Source: Bacteroidales bacterium (GTDB lineage Bacteria > Bacteroidota > Bacteroidia > Bacteroidales > WCHB1-69). Taken from it: a stretch of DNA of 33,872 nucleotides. The notes beneath the pieces are model-generated. The model did not search any database, was not told the origin of the DNA, and was given only the letters and a program-made list of their open reading frames with translations. A program made the position numbers and the translations under genes. Shown one piece after another: positions 7,759 through 14,727 of this stretch (positions are counted from its first letter, which is position 1; each line of letters starts with the position of its first letter). The stretch is taken from contig JALNYF010000020.1 of assembly GCA_023229985.1 (NCBI GenBank), forward strand, positions 1-33,872, written 5' to 3'.

Positions 7759-9030
7759 ATGAAAAAGATACTCTCTCTTTGCATAATTGCTTGTATGATA
7801 ATCAATTTACAAGCGCAAAATTTCGAAGATTACTTCATCAATCGCACCTTGCGATTAGATTATTTGCATATCGGAAAAAATGATGCAGAAACATTTGAAA
7901 TGAAGAAAATCTCGGCAGGTGGAACGTGGAGTGGAACGCGCAATTTCCTTATCGACCCCCATCGCTACGGAGACGTCCTTTTTCAAGTCTATGATTCCAC
8001 CTCTAACCAAATGATATTCACAAGAAGCTACTCTTGCTTGTTCAACGAATACCGCTCTACCGAGCGCGCCAAAACCGAAACCGGCAGTTTTGAAGAATGT
8101 ATCATGATGCCGTTTCCAAAAAAAACTGTCAAATATACCTTTACCTCCTACGACAGACAAAAAGTGGGAACACTGAAATATGTCGGCTATTACAATCCTC
8201 AATCAACTAACACACAATCTTTTACAAAAGAATATAAAACCATTAATCTTCATATTGGCGGCGCGCCCGATACTTGTATCGACATTCTGTTCGTGCCGGA
8301 CGGCTATGCAAAAAAAGATAAAAAAGAGATGATTTCCGATATGAAACGTTTTTGCTCTTACATTACAGAGTGTTCGCCTTACAAAGAGAATTTACAGCAC
8401 ATCAATATTCGTGGCATCAAGGGGTTTTCGCAAGAATCGGGCATTACAGATCCCAATCAGGGTTTTTATACCCAAACGTTGCTCAACAGTCGCTATAATG
8501 TGATTGATGTAGACCGATATTTAATGTGTCTGAACGTATGGAAGTTGAATGAGGTTGCCGACGACGCACCTTATGACGTGCTGATTATCGTTGCCAATTC
8601 TGAGAAATATGGCGGAGGCGGCATTTACAATTTCTACGCAACCGTCAATAATGAAGGAATGTACTCGGATTATGTCATTGTCCATGAAATGGGGCATCTC
8701 ATTGGCGGACTGGGAGATGAATATTTCACTTCCGAGGTTTCGGTCATGGATTACTACCCTACCAACATTGAACCGATAGAACCGAATTTAACGACTTTGG
8801 TGGATTTCGATTCCAAATGGAAACCGATGATGGAGACGAGTACGCCCATTCCAACACCTGCTACCAAGAAGTATAAAGACACATTGGGCGCATACGAAGG
8901 CGGCGGCTACGTAGCCAAAGGAGTTTACAGACCTTGGCAAAATTGTACCATGAAAGAATCCATTTACAATAATTATTGTCCGGTATGTACACAAATTATT
9001 CTCCAAGCTATCGATTATTTTTCAAAATAA
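7759..9030 (+). CDS. Exported M64 family metallopeptidase (IgA-protease type)
   Basis: This 423-residue protein has a type I signal peptide (MKKILSLCIIACMIINLQAQ, cut after QAQ). Residues of about 25-145 form the beta-rich N-terminal domain typical of Bacteroidota M64 proteins, and about 160-420 the peptidase domain, beginning with INLHIGGAPDTCIDILFVPDGY-like sequence. The zinc motif is HEMGHLIGGLGDEY at 309-322: His309, Glu310 and His313 plus the Asp/Glu that follow. The C-terminal WQNCTMKES and NNYCPVC segments are also standard in the family. The founding member cleaves IgA, but most Bacteroidota copies have unknown substrates, so the peptidase fold is secure and the IgA name is not. It is the first gene of the operon leading to aspS and ends 17 bases before ptb. 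Confidence 0.9.
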   Translation: MKKILSLCIIACMIINLQAQNFEDYFINRTLRLDYLHIGKNDAETFEMKKISAGGTWSGTRNFLIDPHRYGDVLFQVYDSTSNQMIFTRSYSCLFNEYRSTERAKTETGSFEECIMMPFPKKTVKYTFTSYDRQKVGTLKYVGYYNPQSTNTQSFTKEYKTINLHIGGAPDTCIDILFVPDGYAKKDKKEMISDMKRFCSYITECSPYKENLQHINIRGIKGFSQESGITDPNQGFYTQTLLNSRYNVIDVDRYLMCLNVWKLNEVADDAPYDVLIIVANSEKYGGGGIYNFYATVNNEGMYSDYVIVHEMGHLIGGLGDEYFTSEVSVMDYYPTNIEPIEPNLTTLVDFDSKWKPMMETSTPIPTPATKKYKDTLGAYEGGGYVAKGVYRPWQNCTMKESIYNNYCPVCTQIILQAIDYFSK

Positions 9031-9047
9031 ATTAAAGATATAACATT

Positions 9048-9956
9048 ATGAGTATTACTAAATTAGATCAGATCATTGAATTCGTAAAAACCAAACCTCA
9101 AAAAAGATTAGTAGCAGCTTATGCCAATGACGCACACACCATTGAAGCCGTGAATAATGCCGTTGAAATGGGTATTGTAAAAGCCACGTTGGTGGGCGAT
9201 GAAGCCACCATCAAGGGCGTTTGTCAAACTTTAAATATCAATCCCGATAATTTTACCATCATACAAGAAGCCGATGAGAATAAAGCGGCAACCAAAGCGT
9301 GTGAAATCATCAACAACGGCGAAGGCAATATTTTGATGAAAGGTTTATTATCTACCGACAAATACATGCGAGCCATTTTGAACAAGGAGCGTGGTTTGAT
9401 GCCCGGACCCAAAGCGGTTTTATCCCACGTTACCGTCATTCAAACTCCTCGTTATCACAAATTAATCATCTGTGGAGACGTAGCCATTATTCCGGCACCG
9501 GATTTGAACCAGAAAGTGGCCATTACCAATTTTTTGATACAAACCGCCAAAGCATTACAAATTGAGAATCCCAAAGTAGCTTTGTTGGCAGCGACCGAAC
9601 AGATGTTGCCCGGAATGCCGGCATGTGTAGATGCCGCCATCATTAGCAAAATGTCGGAACGCGGACAGATTAAGGGTGCTACCGTAGATGGACCGCTCGG
9701 CTTAGATGTTGCCATTGATATGGAATCTGTGCAAATTAAGAAATTGAAAAGCGAAGTCGCCGGTGATGCCGATTGCTTGCTATTCCCCAATATTGAAGCG
9801 GGCAATTTGTTTTACAAAAGCAACACCAAATTAGCCGGTGGCGAATTAGGAGCCATGGTCGTTGGCGCAAAAGTACCTTGCGTGCTCTCTTCCCGCGGCG
9901 ATTCAGCACTTACCAAATTATATTCCATCGCTTTAGCAGCCGCCGTTTGTAAATAA
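9048..9956 (+). CDS. ptb: Phosphate butyryltransferase (phosphate acetyl/butyryltransferase family)
   Basis: This 302-residue enzyme transfers butyryl (or another short acyl) from CoA to phosphate, making butyryl phosphate that a butyrate kinase uses to form ATP. Typical family segments are RLVAAYANDAHTIEAV near the start, ATLVGDEATIKGV, the GEGNILMKGLLSTDKYMRAI loop, AVLSHVTVI, TEQMLPGMPACVDAAIISKM, DGPLGLDVAID and the final AGDADCLLFPNIEAGN and GAKVPCVLSSRGDS. These match the Bacteroidales Ptb type rather than Pta acetyltransferase. A butyrate kinase gene, usually the next gene, is absent here: the following genes are a lipoprotein and aspS. It lies 17 bases after the M64 peptidase and seven before the lipoprotein gene. 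Acyl-chain specificity cannot be read from sequence. Confidence 0.88.
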   Translation: MSITKLDQIIEFVKTKPQKRLVAAYANDAHTIEAVNNAVEMGIVKATLVGDEATIKGVCQTLNINPDNFTIIQEADENKAATKACEIINNGEGNILMKGLLSTDKYMRAILNKERGLMPGPKAVLSHVTVIQTPRYHKLIICGDVAIIPAPDLNQKVAITNFLIQTAKALQIENPKVALLAATEQMLPGMPACVDAAIISKMSERGQIKGATVDGPLGLDVAIDMESVQIKKLKSEVAGDADCLLFPNIEAGNLFYKSNTKLAGGELGAMVVGAKVPCVLSSRGDSALTKLYSIALAAAVCK

Positions 9957-9963
9957 TCATCTT

Positions 9964-10662
9964 ATGAATAAAAAATCAGTTTTTCTTATCCCGCTCTTGG
10001 CGATTCTTCTTTTCGCAGTCGGCTGCAAGAAAAAAGTGAACTACGTCAATTCCGAAGACGTCGTTCAGGAAAACATTTTTCAGTATTACAAAGTTTCCTA
10101 TCAACCTGAAAGTAAACAATATACAGTTAGAGCCGTTTTTACGGTAGATCATCAAACCGGCGACATTATCCGGCTGACCGATGACTCAAAAGTGCTGTTT
10201 AATAATGACGAATTGAGTGTTACCATCAATGAAACAGAGTGCGTCTATGAAAAAAAATACGATGGCGAATTACCCGCCACCCTCCTTTTCAATTACACCA
10301 ACAACAACGATAGTACATTCACCAACAAACTGATATTGCGACCATTTGAAATCAAACAAGAAAGCATAATTCTGCAAAAAGGAGAAGAAAATGCGATTTC
10401 CTTTAGCGGAAAGAAGTTTGGACCATTGGAAAGTGTCGTTTGTCAATTGATGCAAGAGGGAAAAGAAACCATTGAAATCGAAGTATCACCGGAAGAGAAG
10501 GAAATCATTATCTATCGGGAATTTTTAGATGGCATTCAACCGGGAAATTACACCGGCTATTTTATCAGAAAGAATTACGAAAACGACATTCAGGCAATGG
10601 ACCGCGGCGGATTATGGGAAACCGAATATATTTCTACAAAAAAACAAATCAAGATTCAATGA
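9964..10662 (+). CDS. Hypothetical lipoprotein, 232 residues
   Basis: I do not recognise the mature part. The N-terminus is a lipoprotein signal: MNKKSVFLIPLLAILLFAVGC, with the lipobox AVGC and Cys21 as the lipidated residue. After the Cys comes KKKVNY, with no acidic surface-export signal (Ser/Asp/Glu run) of the kind that sends Bacteroidota lipoproteins to the outside, so I infer a periplasm-facing location. The rest is beta-rich, with pairs of strands such as LILRPFEIKQESIILQ, and reads as an immunoglobulin-like domain. It is between ptb and aspS; its stop codon overlaps the aspS start by four bases (ATGA), so it should be translated together with aspS. The link to a tRNA synthetase is likely just operon position. 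Confidence 0.8.
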   Translation: MNKKSVFLIPLLAILLFAVGCKKKVNYVNSEDVVQENIFQYYKVSYQPESKQYTVRAVFTVDHQTGDIIRLTDDSKVLFNNDELSVTINETECVYEKKYDGELPATLLFNYTNNNDSTFTNKLILRPFEIKQESIILQKGEENAISFSGKKFGPLESVVCQLMQEGKETIEIEVSPEEKEIIIYREFLDGIQPGNYTGYFIRKNYENDIQAMDRGGLWETEYISTKKQIKIQ

Positions 10663-12416
10663 AAACATCATTAAGAACTCATACGTGCGGGGAACTTAAC
10701 GCACAGCATATCAATGAAAAGGTTACACTTTGCGGTTGGATACAAAAAATTAGAAAATTGGGCGGAATGACCTTTATCGACTTGCGCGACCGCTACGGAA
10801 TTACTCAATTAGCATTCAATAACGACACCGATCCCGACCTCTGCAAACAAATAGAACGTTTTGGAAGAGAATGGGTTATCACAGTTTCCGGTACCGTGAC
10901 CGAGCGCTATAGCAAAAACAAAAATATACCAACCGGCGACATTGAGATTTTAGTTTCAGAAATCGAAGTGCTGAATGAATCGCTCGTGCCTCCCTTTACA
11001 ATCGAAGATGATTCTGACGGCGGAGACGAACTCCGAATGAAGTATCGTTACCTCGATTTAAGACGTAACGTAGTGAAAAACAACTTGTTATTCCGTCACC
11101 AATTGGGAATTGCCATTCGTAATTATATGAATCATATCGGATTTGTGGAAATTGAAACTCCGTTTTTGGTTAATTCAACGCCCGAAGGTGCCCGCGACTT
11201 TGTGGTTCCCTCCCGTCTCAACCACGGGGAGTTCTACGCCTTGCCCCAATCTCCGCAAACTTTCAAACAACTCCTCATGGCTGCCGGCTTCGACAGATAC
11301 TTCCAAATCGTGAAATGTTTCCGCGACGAAGATTTACGCTCCGACCGCCAACCCGAATTTACCCAAATAGATTGCGAAATGTCGTTCATCAGCCAAGAAG
11401 ATATTCTCAATACTTTTGAAGGATTGATAAAATACATCTTTCAAACCACCAAAAATATTGAAATTACTGATATTGAACGTATTACATACGCTGATGCCAT
11501 GAAATTTTATGGTAGCGACAAACCGGATGCCCGTTTTGACATGCGCTTTGTCGAATTGAACAATGTTTTACAACACAAAGAATTTAAAGTTTTCAACGAT
11601 GCCGAATTAGTGGTGGGCATTGTCGCCAAGGGGTGTGCGGATTATTCCCGCAAACAGCTGGATGAACTCACTAACTTCGTTAAACGCCCTCAGGTAGGTG
11701 CCACCGGATTGGTTTATGTCCAATGCCAAGCCGACGGGCATTTCAAATCATCTGTCGATAAATTTTACGAGCAAGCTGATTTACAAGTAGTTGCTAAACA
11801 GTGCGATGCAAAAGAAGGCGATTTAATTCTCATTATGGCAGGAAAAAAAGAGAAAGCGCAAAAGCAGTTATGCGAATTGAGATTAGAAATGGGCAATCGT
11901 TTGGGATTACGCAAAGCTGGTGAATATAAAATATTGTGGGTCATTGACTTTCCACTTTTGGAATGGGACGATGAAACCGAACGTTTCTATGCGAAACATC
12001 ACCCGTTTACCGCTCCGAAGCCGGAACACGAAGCCATTTTGGAAAGCGATCCTGCAGCCGTGAATGCCAATGCTTACGACTTAGTGATCAATGGAACAGA
12101 AATTGGCGGCGGTTCTATCCGTATCCACAACAAAGAGTTGCAAAAACGTATGTTTAAGGTATTGGGATTCAGCGATGAAGAAGCTCAAAAACAATTTGGA
12201 TTCTTGATGAATGCCTTCCAATACGGCGCTCCCCCACACGGTGGTATTGCTTTTGGTTTCGACAGAATGTGTTCGGTTCTTTGCAACTCCGATTCTATCA
12301 GAGACTTCATTGCTTTCCCGAAGAATAACGCAGCCAGAGATATGATGCTCAATGCTCCTACCCGCATTTCAGATTTACAACTGAAGGAATTAGGGCTGCC
12401 GTTGAACGAAAATTAG
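10659..12416 (+). CDS. aspS: Aspartate--tRNA ligase, bacterial type
   Basis: Class II synthetase that charges tRNA-Asp. The longest ORF opens 45 bases upstream, but the start at 10659 (MKTSLRTHTCGELN) is preferred because it gives the usual 585 residues and overlaps the lipoprotein stop by four bases (ATGA), a common coupling arrangement. The OB-fold anticodon-binding domain (VTLCGWIQKIRKLGGMTF, DLRDRYG) is N-terminal. Motif 2 includes LPQSPQTFKQLLMAAGFDRYFQ and CFRDEDLRSDRQPEFTQID, a GAD insertion follows in the middle, and motif 3 is HGGIAFGFDRM near the end. It ends the M64-ptb-lipoprotein operon and is followed by a strong terminator at 12450-12495. No unusual residues were seen. Confidence 0.97.
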   Translation: MKTSLRTHTCGELNAQHINEKVTLCGWIQKIRKLGGMTFIDLRDRYGITQLAFNNDTDPDLCKQIERFGREWVITVSGTVTERYSKNKNIPTGDIEILVSEIEVLNESLVPPFTIEDDSDGGDELRMKYRYLDLRRNVVKNNLLFRHQLGIAIRNYMNHIGFVEIETPFLVNSTPEGARDFVVPSRLNHGEFYALPQSPQTFKQLLMAAGFDRYFQIVKCFRDEDLRSDRQPEFTQIDCEMSFISQEDILNTFEGLIKYIFQTTKNIEITDIERITYADAMKFYGSDKPDARFDMRFVELNNVLQHKEFKVFNDAELVVGIVAKGCADYSRKQLDELTNFVKRPQVGATGLVYVQCQADGHFKSSVDKFYEQADLQVVAKQCDAKEGDLILIMAGKKEKAQKQLCELRLEMGNRLGLRKAGEYKILWVIDFPLLEWDDETERFYAKHHPFTAPKPEHEAILESDPAAVNANAYDLVINGTEIGGGSIRIHNKELQKRMFKVLGFSDEEAQKQFGFLMNAFQYGAPPHGGIAFGFDRMCSVLCNSDSIRDFIAFPKNNAARDMMLNAPTRISDLQLKELGLPLNEN

Positions 12417-12449
12417 TCTGATTTTCAGAAAGATACATGTTTTTACTAA

Positions 12450-12495
12450 AAAAGAGGAAGCTCCAATTTTGAATTAAATTGGAGCTTCCTCTTTT
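12450..12495. terminator. Bidirectional terminator, perfect 20-bp inverted repeat
   Basis: Bases 12450-12469 pair perfectly with 12476-12495, leaving a six-base loop (TGAATT). The stem is A-rich at its outer 5' side and T-rich at its outer 3' side on either strand, so it can end transcripts from aspS (plus) and from ssrA (minus, where the stem is followed by more T). The outermost base of the right arm, 12495, is also the last base of the tmRNA CCA end. Confidence 0.9.
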
Positions 12496-12882
12496 GGTGG
12501 AGCCGGCGGGAGTCGAACCCGCGTCCAAACTTGCTGCAAAGATGCTTTCTACATGCTTAGTCATCGTTTCATTGTCGGCTTTAAGCAGGTACGTGACCAA
12601 CCAACCTATTGCTTATCTTCTAAATTTTCGCTCGTACATCGAAGCCTGTACTTGCTATCCACCCCTTTATGATACTTCTTGCCGGACGCCGGACGGCGAG
12701 GCTTCCGGGGAAGCACCCAAAACTCTAATCCTTGATTAGGTTTCGAGATTCGCTGCAATTATGCGGCGAATGCATAGTTTTCGCCATTTATTGGCTATGA
12801 GAGTTAGCTTTTAACGGAACCATCTCACAACATCCGACATGCTTACAAATCCACATACATGCTGTCAAAACCTAACGACCCC
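12495..12882 (-). ncRNA. ssrA: tmRNA
   Basis: This 388-base RNA rescues stalled ribosomes. The 3' end, read on the minus strand, is the classic GGACGCGGGTTCGACTCC T-arm followed by CGCCGGCTCCACCA, with CCA encoded (12495-12497). The 5' end is GGGGTCG, at 12882, which pairs with the CGGCTCC of the acceptor (five Watson-Crick and two G-T pairs). The tag reading frame starts with GGC at 12785 and ends at the TAA at 12759-12761, giving GENYAFAA; the more usual Bacteroidota end is YALAA. The intervening portion contains G/C-rich pairing segments as expected for pseudoknots. The 5' end is 15 bases after the DUF1573 gene stop at 12898 and I see no clean promoter in between, so it is probably processed from a longer transcript. 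Confidence 0.96.
12759..12785 (-). CDS. tmRNA proteolysis tag, GENYAFAA plus stop
   Basis: This is the internal reading frame of the tmRNA: GGC GAA AAC TAT GCA TTC GCC GCA TAA. The resume codon is probably GGC, as in the Gly-start tags of other Bacteroidota. The C-terminal residues AFAA direct tagged proteins to proteases. An in-frame stop three codons upstream (TAG, then CCA ATA AAT) shows that the tag cannot extend further than that. Confidence 0.85.
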   Translation of the reverse strand, partial: GENYAFAA

Positions 12883-12897
12883 TGTATGTTTCAATGT

Positions 12898-13302
12898 TCA
12901 ATTTACGTTTCCTCTTAGTTTTAAAATTACTCTATCGGTCTCTGCGTTAGACATCACCGTCACCCATTTACTGATAAGACCGGAATCTTTGGCAGTATAG
13001 GTAGCCTTAATCGTAGCTGTTTTCCCGGGCATAATGGGAGATCTTGACCAATCTAAAACCGTGCAGTCGCAATTTGACACCACGTTATCTAAAATAAGCG
13101 GTTTTTTACCGGTATTCGTAATGGTAAATACGCCCACTTTGACATCTCCGATATTGAGCGTGCCAAAATCCATAGTGGTCTTATCAAAAGAGATTTCCGG
13201 ACCGGTGATGACTTTTTTTTGTTCAGACTGAGCTTGCAGGGCAGTTACGGACATCAGCAGAAGCGTAACCAAGATTGAAATTAAATAATTCTTTTTCATC
13301 AT
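12898..13302 (-). CDS. Exported DUF1573 protein, shorter copy
   Basis: This 134-residue protein has a signal peptide (MMKKNYLISILVTLLLMSVTALQAQ); the second Met at 13299 is an equally good start. The mature part is a single DUF1573 domain of immunoglobulin/MSP-like fold with FDKTTMDFGTLNIGD, the FTITNTGKKPLILDN segment, and a Cys pair in SNCDCTVLDW, followed by IMPGKTATIKATY. The domain is abundant in Bacteroidota and its function is unknown; it is believed to be periplasmic or surface-bound. It is a paralogue of the next gene upstream (13335-13829), 32 bases away. Its stop is only 15 bases from the 5' end of tmRNA. Function is not proposed. Confidence 0.85.
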   Translation of the reverse strand: MMKKNYLISILVTLLLMSVTALQAQSEQKKVITGPEISFDKTTMDFGTLNIGDVKVGVFTITNTGKKPLILDNVVSNCDCTVLDWSRSPIMPGKTATIKATYTAKDSGLISKWVTVMSNAETDRVILKLRGNVN

Positions 13303-13334
13303 AATGTCTAAAAAAAGTTAATACTAAAATACAA

Positions 13335-13829
13335 CTATTGAGCTTTCATCATTGGGCTTTGCGAATTCTCCGGGGTACCTTGTGTAGGAGTTTCAGAGAT
13401 ATACCCTTTAATATGCAATACTACATTATTATTGATGGCATTTGATTCAATGGTAATACTTTTGCTAATCGTTCCAATTCTTTTGGTATCGTATTTTACT
13501 TTGATGACTGCTGTTTTGCCGGGGGCAATTTCTTCTTTGGGCCATTCCGGAACGGTGCAACCGCAGGAAGAACGCGCGTTAGTAATTAACAAGGGTGCCT
13601 TTCCTGTATTTTTAAACTTAAACTCACACACCCCATTGTCGCCTTTGTAAATATTGCCGTAATCGTGTTCTAAGGATTCAAAAGTAATTTCCGGGACTTT
13701 GTTTTTATTCTTCTTTTTAGGTTTTACTTCTTCTTGGGTTTGATTATTCGGTTTTACCTCTTTTTGAGCTTGAAGATTAAATGATGCGAAAAGTAATGCA
13801 ATCATTGATAAAAAAACTATTCTTTTCAT
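13335..13829 (-). CDS. Exported DUF1573 protein, longer copy with basic linker
   Basis: This 164-residue DUF1573 protein has the signal peptide MKRIVFLSMIALLFASFNLQAQ, then a charged linker (EVKP repeated twice, ending KPKKKNKNK) before the single domain. The domain has FESLEHDYGNIYKGDNG, FKFKNTGKAPLLI, SSCGCTVPEWPKEEIAPGKTAV and the ending NNVVLHIKGYI. The Cys pair (CGC) and tryptophan match the partner gene at 12898. A Gln/Pro-rich tail (SETPTQGTPENSQSPMMKAQ) follows. Both copies probably come from a tandem duplication. The gene is 76 bases after aroQ, without a clear promoter in between. No function is proposed beyond an exported beta-sandwich. Confidence 0.86.
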   Translation of the reverse strand: MKRIVFLSMIALLFASFNLQAQKEVKPNNQTQEEVKPKKKNKNKVPEITFESLEHDYGNIYKGDNGVCEFKFKNTGKAPLLITNARSSCGCTVPEWPKEEIAPGKTAVIKVKYDTKRIGTISKSITIESNAINNNVVLHIKGYISETPTQGTPENSQSPMMKAQ

Positions 13830-13905
13830 ATTCTTTGTATTTAAGATATTATAATAAGTTTAAAAATTAAAAAACGTCTCTTTGACCATGTTATTATGTT
13901 GAAGT

Positions 13906-14322
13906 TTAATAAATGAACGACAAAATTGCCAAGTCATATCCCTTCAAGCCAAAACCGGAAATAAAACCCGAACATACGCCGGCTAAATGGGAGTTTTTGC
14001 GATATTGTTCTCTTCCAAATAAATTGGAAATATGAACCTCAACCACCCTCGTGGAAATGGATTTAATCGTATCCGCCAAAACAAGGGAAGAATGAGTATA
14101 AGCACCCGCATTCAAAATGATGCCGTCAAAATTCTCGGACTTCAATAATTTGTCCGTTATATCATCTAATCTATCCGATTGAAAAGAGACTAATTCAACA
14201 TCGCTGAATTTTTTCTGCAATTCAACAAAATAGTCTTGAAAACTGATGGTACCATAAATATCAATTTCCCGCGTTCCAAGTCTGTCCAAGTTAATTCCGT
14301 TTAATATCAACAAACGCTTCAT
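13906..14322 (-). CDS. aroQ: Type II 3-dehydroquinate dehydratase (divergent)
   Basis: This 138-residue protein catalyses dehydration of 3-dehydroquinate to 3-dehydroshikimate in the shikimate pathway, as a dodecamer in the cytoplasm. Recognisable elements are LNGINLDRLGTRE and IYG (with the catalytic Arg and Tyr), LNAGAYTHSS (with the conserved Asn and His), VEVHISN (with the Glu and His) and GFISGFGLKGYDLAI. Canonical enzymes have NGPNLNLLG, QSNHEG and NPGAYTHTS; here the corresponding parts are NGINLDRLG, QSDRLDD and NAGAYTHSS. The core catalytic residues remain, but the loop that normally reads QSNHEG is changed. It is one base after the ftsB stop, so the two are coupled. Activity is likely though not certain. 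Confidence 0.85.
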   Translation of the reverse strand: MKRLLILNGINLDRLGTREIDIYGTISFQDYFVELQKKFSDVELVSFQSDRLDDITDKLLKSENFDGIILNAGAYTHSSLVLADTIKSISTRVVEVHISNLFGREQYRKNSHLAGVCSGFISGFGLKGYDLAILSFIY

Positions 14323-14323
14323 T

Positions 14324-14647
14324 TTATTTATATTCTATAATAAAAACGTCCTCATCGGGCTTTTTCATGTTCAACTGTTCACGGACATATTTTTCCAAAA
14401 GTTTGGGATTATTATAGATCTCATCAAAACTATATGAATTTTGAATATAGTTCTGAAGTTTGAAAATCTCGTTTTCCAACATCTCGGCTTTGGTGTCTAT
14501 TGAGCGATGTTTTCGTAAATCATTTTCAGAAAAAAAGAAAAAATAAGTCGCGGCAATGACTATGGTGCCAACGTATAAGCCAATTTGGAAATATTTTTCT
14601 TTCTCTGCAATCTTTTCCTTGATAGACTTAAAAAATTTTATTCTCAT
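14324..14647 (-). CDS. ftsB: FtsB/DivIC family septum formation initiator
   Basis: This 107-residue bitopic membrane protein takes part in the FtsQ-FtsB-FtsL division complex. A short basic cytoplasmic end (residues 1-20) precedes one membrane segment, about 22-40 (FQIGLYVGTIVIAATYFFFF), and a coiled coil in 45-75 (RKHRSIDTKAEMLENEIFKL). The C-terminal LEKYVREQLNMKKPDEDVFIIE is the Bacteroidota hallmark. It starts 32 bases after a -7 promoter box at 14671 and is followed one base after its stop by aroQ, which makes it first in the run ending in the tmRNA gene. The start codon is the first Met; no unusual feature is seen. Confidence 0.9.
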   Translation of the reverse strand: MRIKFFKSIKEKIAEKEKYFQIGLYVGTIVIAATYFFFFSENDLRKHRSIDTKAEMLENEIFKLQNYIQNSYSFDEIYNNPKLLEKYVREQLNMKKPDEDVFIIEYK

Positions 14648-14670
14648 CTGATAACTGATTACAACGGCTG

Positions 14671-14678
14671 CAAAAATA
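14671..14678 (-). promoter_or_regulatory. -7 promoter box (TATTTTTG) for ftsB-aroQ-DUF1573-ssrA
   Basis: TATTTTTG followed by CAG on the minus strand matches TAnnTTTG. It lies 24 bases upstream of the ftsB start in the 80-base gap after the TonB-dependent receptor gene. The -33 TTG is not found at 19 bases. It may serve all five minus-strand genes as far as ssrA. Confidence 0.55.
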
Positions 14679-14727
14679 CAATTATAAATTGAATGATGAA
14701 CTACTCAATAAGATTTTTTTCAAAAGA

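Noticed and set aside
12358..12739. ORFs on both strands over the tmRNA region (12358-12600 minus, 12479-12739 plus)
   Set aside because: They cross the aspS end, terminator and tmRNA; the RNA gene with paired acceptor ends and tag frame explains the region.
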